DNA of 5,983 nucleotides from Methanobacteriota archaeon (GTDB lineage: Archaea; Thermoplasmatota; Poseidoniia; Poseidoniales; Poseidoniaceae): assembly GCA_011525095.1 (NCBI GenBank), contig WTIV01000006.1, positions 6,058 through 12,040 of the forward strand. Reading direction: 5' to 3'. The notes beneath the pieces were generated by a model. That model did no database searches and was not told the origin of the DNA. It worked only from the letters and a program-made list of their open reading frames with translations. Shown piece after piece: positions 4,912-5,983 of this stretch (position 1 is its first letter; the number at the start of each line of letters is the position of its first letter). The translations under genes and the position numbers were made by a program.

Positions 4912-5931
4912 TCAGAGATTGCTATCTAGCATAGAGAACAGATTCTCAATCGCACGATTGATTTGACGCAGTGTAACCTCTGATACGTTGGCTACTTTGC
5001 ATATATCTGCTTGAGTTCTCTTGTGTCCGGCTTTAGTAGCCGCCTTGTAGATAATTGCTGCAGCAACGCCCATCGGTTTCTTGCCCTGCCAAATATCAAC
5101 GTGAGGCTTCATTGCCTCCCATAGAGCGTCAACTTCCAAAGAGGTCTTTGGTGGAAGCTTTAGGTCACTGATGAATCTTCCAAAATAGTCAGATGGACAC
5201 GAAATCTTGTGCATGTTGAACTTTCTTGAGATGTGTCGTATCATCCTTGACAATTCCTTTTCATCGACCTGGAATGTTTCACAAATCTCTGCGATTTGTC
5301 TAGGCACGCCTTCTTTTCTAGCAACCAAATACGTACAAGCGGCGGTAACTCCAGCGATGGAGCGACCTGTAACGAATCCTTGATGAGACAAGAGCTTGTA
5401 CAATCGGCATACTTCTTCTTGCATTGATTTCGGTAGACCAGATTTGTCTCTGACCATTTGATTGGCCTTTACTAGATTACGAGCACGGCTTGCGCGGGTT
5501 TTGGAACGCTCGTCCATGACTCTGCGGCGTCTCCAATCACGGCGTGCTTTGGCAGACATACCGTGACGACTAGCTGCTCCAGAAGTCAAATCTGAACTGG
5601 CAATACTTGTGTTCAGTCCTTTATCAGCAAGAGTATGAGTCGCAGGAGCACCAATTCTAGAACGGTCGGTAGTGTTGTCGTGGTTGGTCCAATCGATTCC
5701 TGGATCGATGACATTTTCCTCTACAACTAATCCACAACCACCGCAAGAAATCTCGCCTCTGCTGTTATCAACTGACCAGTCTAGAACTCCACATTCTACG
5801 CAAGGCTTGGTATGACCATCAACAACTCTTCGCTGCGGCCTGATTGAACCCAATCCCTTACGGGCAACATTGTCTCTTTGTGCATTGTTCTTTGTTCGTG
5901 CTTTTGTCCATGCTTCGTCGTCATACGCCAT
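4912..5931 (-). CDS. tfb: transcription initiation factor B (TFB, archaeal TFIIB)
   Basis: A 339-residue general transcription factor that binds TBP at the TATA box and recruits RNA polymerase. Domains in order: a basic N-terminal extension (1-43); a zinc ribbon with Cys44, Cys47, Cys63 and Cys66 (CVEC and CGGC around the conserved RGE); the B-reader/linker with RIGAPATHTLADKGL (92-106) and the arginine-rich WRRRRVMDE (133-141); then two cyclin-fold repeats (about 155-240 and 246-335). The second repeat ends in a DNA-binding helix-turn-helix (TQADICKVANVSEVTLRQI) that reads the BRE. All hallmark residues are present. The extension before the ribbon is longer than in many archaeal TFBs. The open frame reaches a GTG at 5964, but the TATA box centred at 5972 predicts initiation near 5946, so the ATG at 5931, preceded by GGAG, is preferred. 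Many archaea carry several TFBs; whether this is the only one is unknown. Confidence 0.96.
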   Translation of the reverse strand: MAYDDEAWTKARTKNNAQRDNVARKGLGSIRPQRRVVDGHTKPCVECGVLDWSVDNSRGEISCGGCGLVVEENVIDPGIDWTNHDNTTDRSRIGAPATHTLADKGLNTSIASSDLTSGAASRHGMSAKARRDWRRRRVMDERSKTRASRARNLVKANQMVRDKSGLPKSMQEEVCRLYKLLSHQGFVTGRSIAGVTAACTYLVARKEGVPRQIAEICETFQVDEKELSRMIRHISRKFNMHKISCPSDYFGRFISDLKLPPKTSLEVDALWEAMKPHVDIWQGKKPMGVAAAIIYKAATKAGHKRTQADICKVANVSEVTLRQINRAIENLFSMLDSNL

Positions 5932-5937
5932 ACTTCT

Positions 5938-5950
5938 CAACTCCGAGTTG
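5938..5950. promoter_or_regulatory. palindrome at the predicted tfb transcription start (candidate operator)
   Basis: CAACTC-C-GAGTTG is a perfect palindrome with six-base arms and a one-base centre. Its centre (5944) is 28 bases downstream of the TATA centre and 13 bases before the preferred ATG, so it covers the predicted initiation site. A repressor bound there would block polymerase, a common archaeal arrangement. One or two such palindromes are expected by chance in 6 kb, so the placement is the only support. Confidence 0.3.
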
Positions 5951-5966
5951 TTTAGTGAGGGCACTA

Positions 5967-5976
5967 GGATATAAAG
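5967..5976 (-). promoter_or_regulatory. TATA box of tfb
   Basis: On the minus strand the sequence reads CTTTATATCC, centred near 5972, the best TATA match upstream of tfb and 41 bases before its preferred ATG. It lies inside an inverted repeat, GCACTA (5961-5966) and TAGTGC (5978-5983), that frames the box symmetrically. The window ends at the outer arm, so the BRE and any extension of the repeat cannot be seen. Confidence 0.58.
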
Positions 5977-5983
5977 ATAGTGC

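Noticed and set aside
1..5983. tRNA, rRNA, CRISPR arrays, insertion sequences, attachment sites, toxin-antitoxin or defence genes
   Set aside because: I looked on both strands for repeat arrays, terminal repeats, transposase or recombinase motifs and tRNA-like ends and saw none. The content is ordinary housekeeping plus small unknown genes.

Overview
The window is archaeal. It carries transcription factor B (TFB), ribosomal protein L40e, a UPF0147 family protein, an archaeal-type prepilin (class III) peptidase and the tail of a Lon protease. Gene style (moderate GC, very tight packing, AT-rich boxes about 26-27 bases upstream of several start codons, few strong Shine-Dalgarno sites) suggests a streamlined euryarchaeon. 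My best guess is Thermoplasmatota / Marine Group II (Poseidoniales). That placement is inference from gene content and style, not a search result.

Layout, left to right: the last 54 codons of a Lon protease (+, 1-167); an AI-2E/PerM family membrane permease with an extra C-terminal helical and acidic tail (+, 252-1673); UPF0147 (-, 1674-1943); a prepilin/preflagellin peptidase (+, 2023-3003); ribosomal protein L40e, a 49-residue zinc-ribbon gene (-, 3004-3153); a metallo-beta-lactamase-fold protein that has lost nearly all its metal ligands (+, 3241-4029); a small beta-propeller-like protein of unknown function (-, 4012-4509); a small basic Cys4 protein of unknown function (-, 4578-4868); and TFB (-, 4912-5931), whose TATA box is at the right edge.

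The genes do not form one pathway. The left two thirds alternates strands, giving three convergent pairs with no spacer: stop codons abut at 1673/1674 and 3003/3004, and genes overlap by 18 bases at 4012-4029. Signals for ending transcription must therefore lie inside the opposing gene. In two of the three pairs they visibly do: Glu/Lys-rich tail codons on one strand read as T-rich tracts on the other. The right third is a run of three minus-strand genes (tfb, Cys4 protein, propeller), apparently each with its own upstream signals.

No mobile element, CRISPR array, tRNA or rRNA was seen. There is no clear defence or biosynthetic system. The most interesting points are the degenerate MBL-fold protein, the dual-use coding/terminator ends, the unknown Cys4 protein beside tfb, and the symmetric elements around the tfb promoter.
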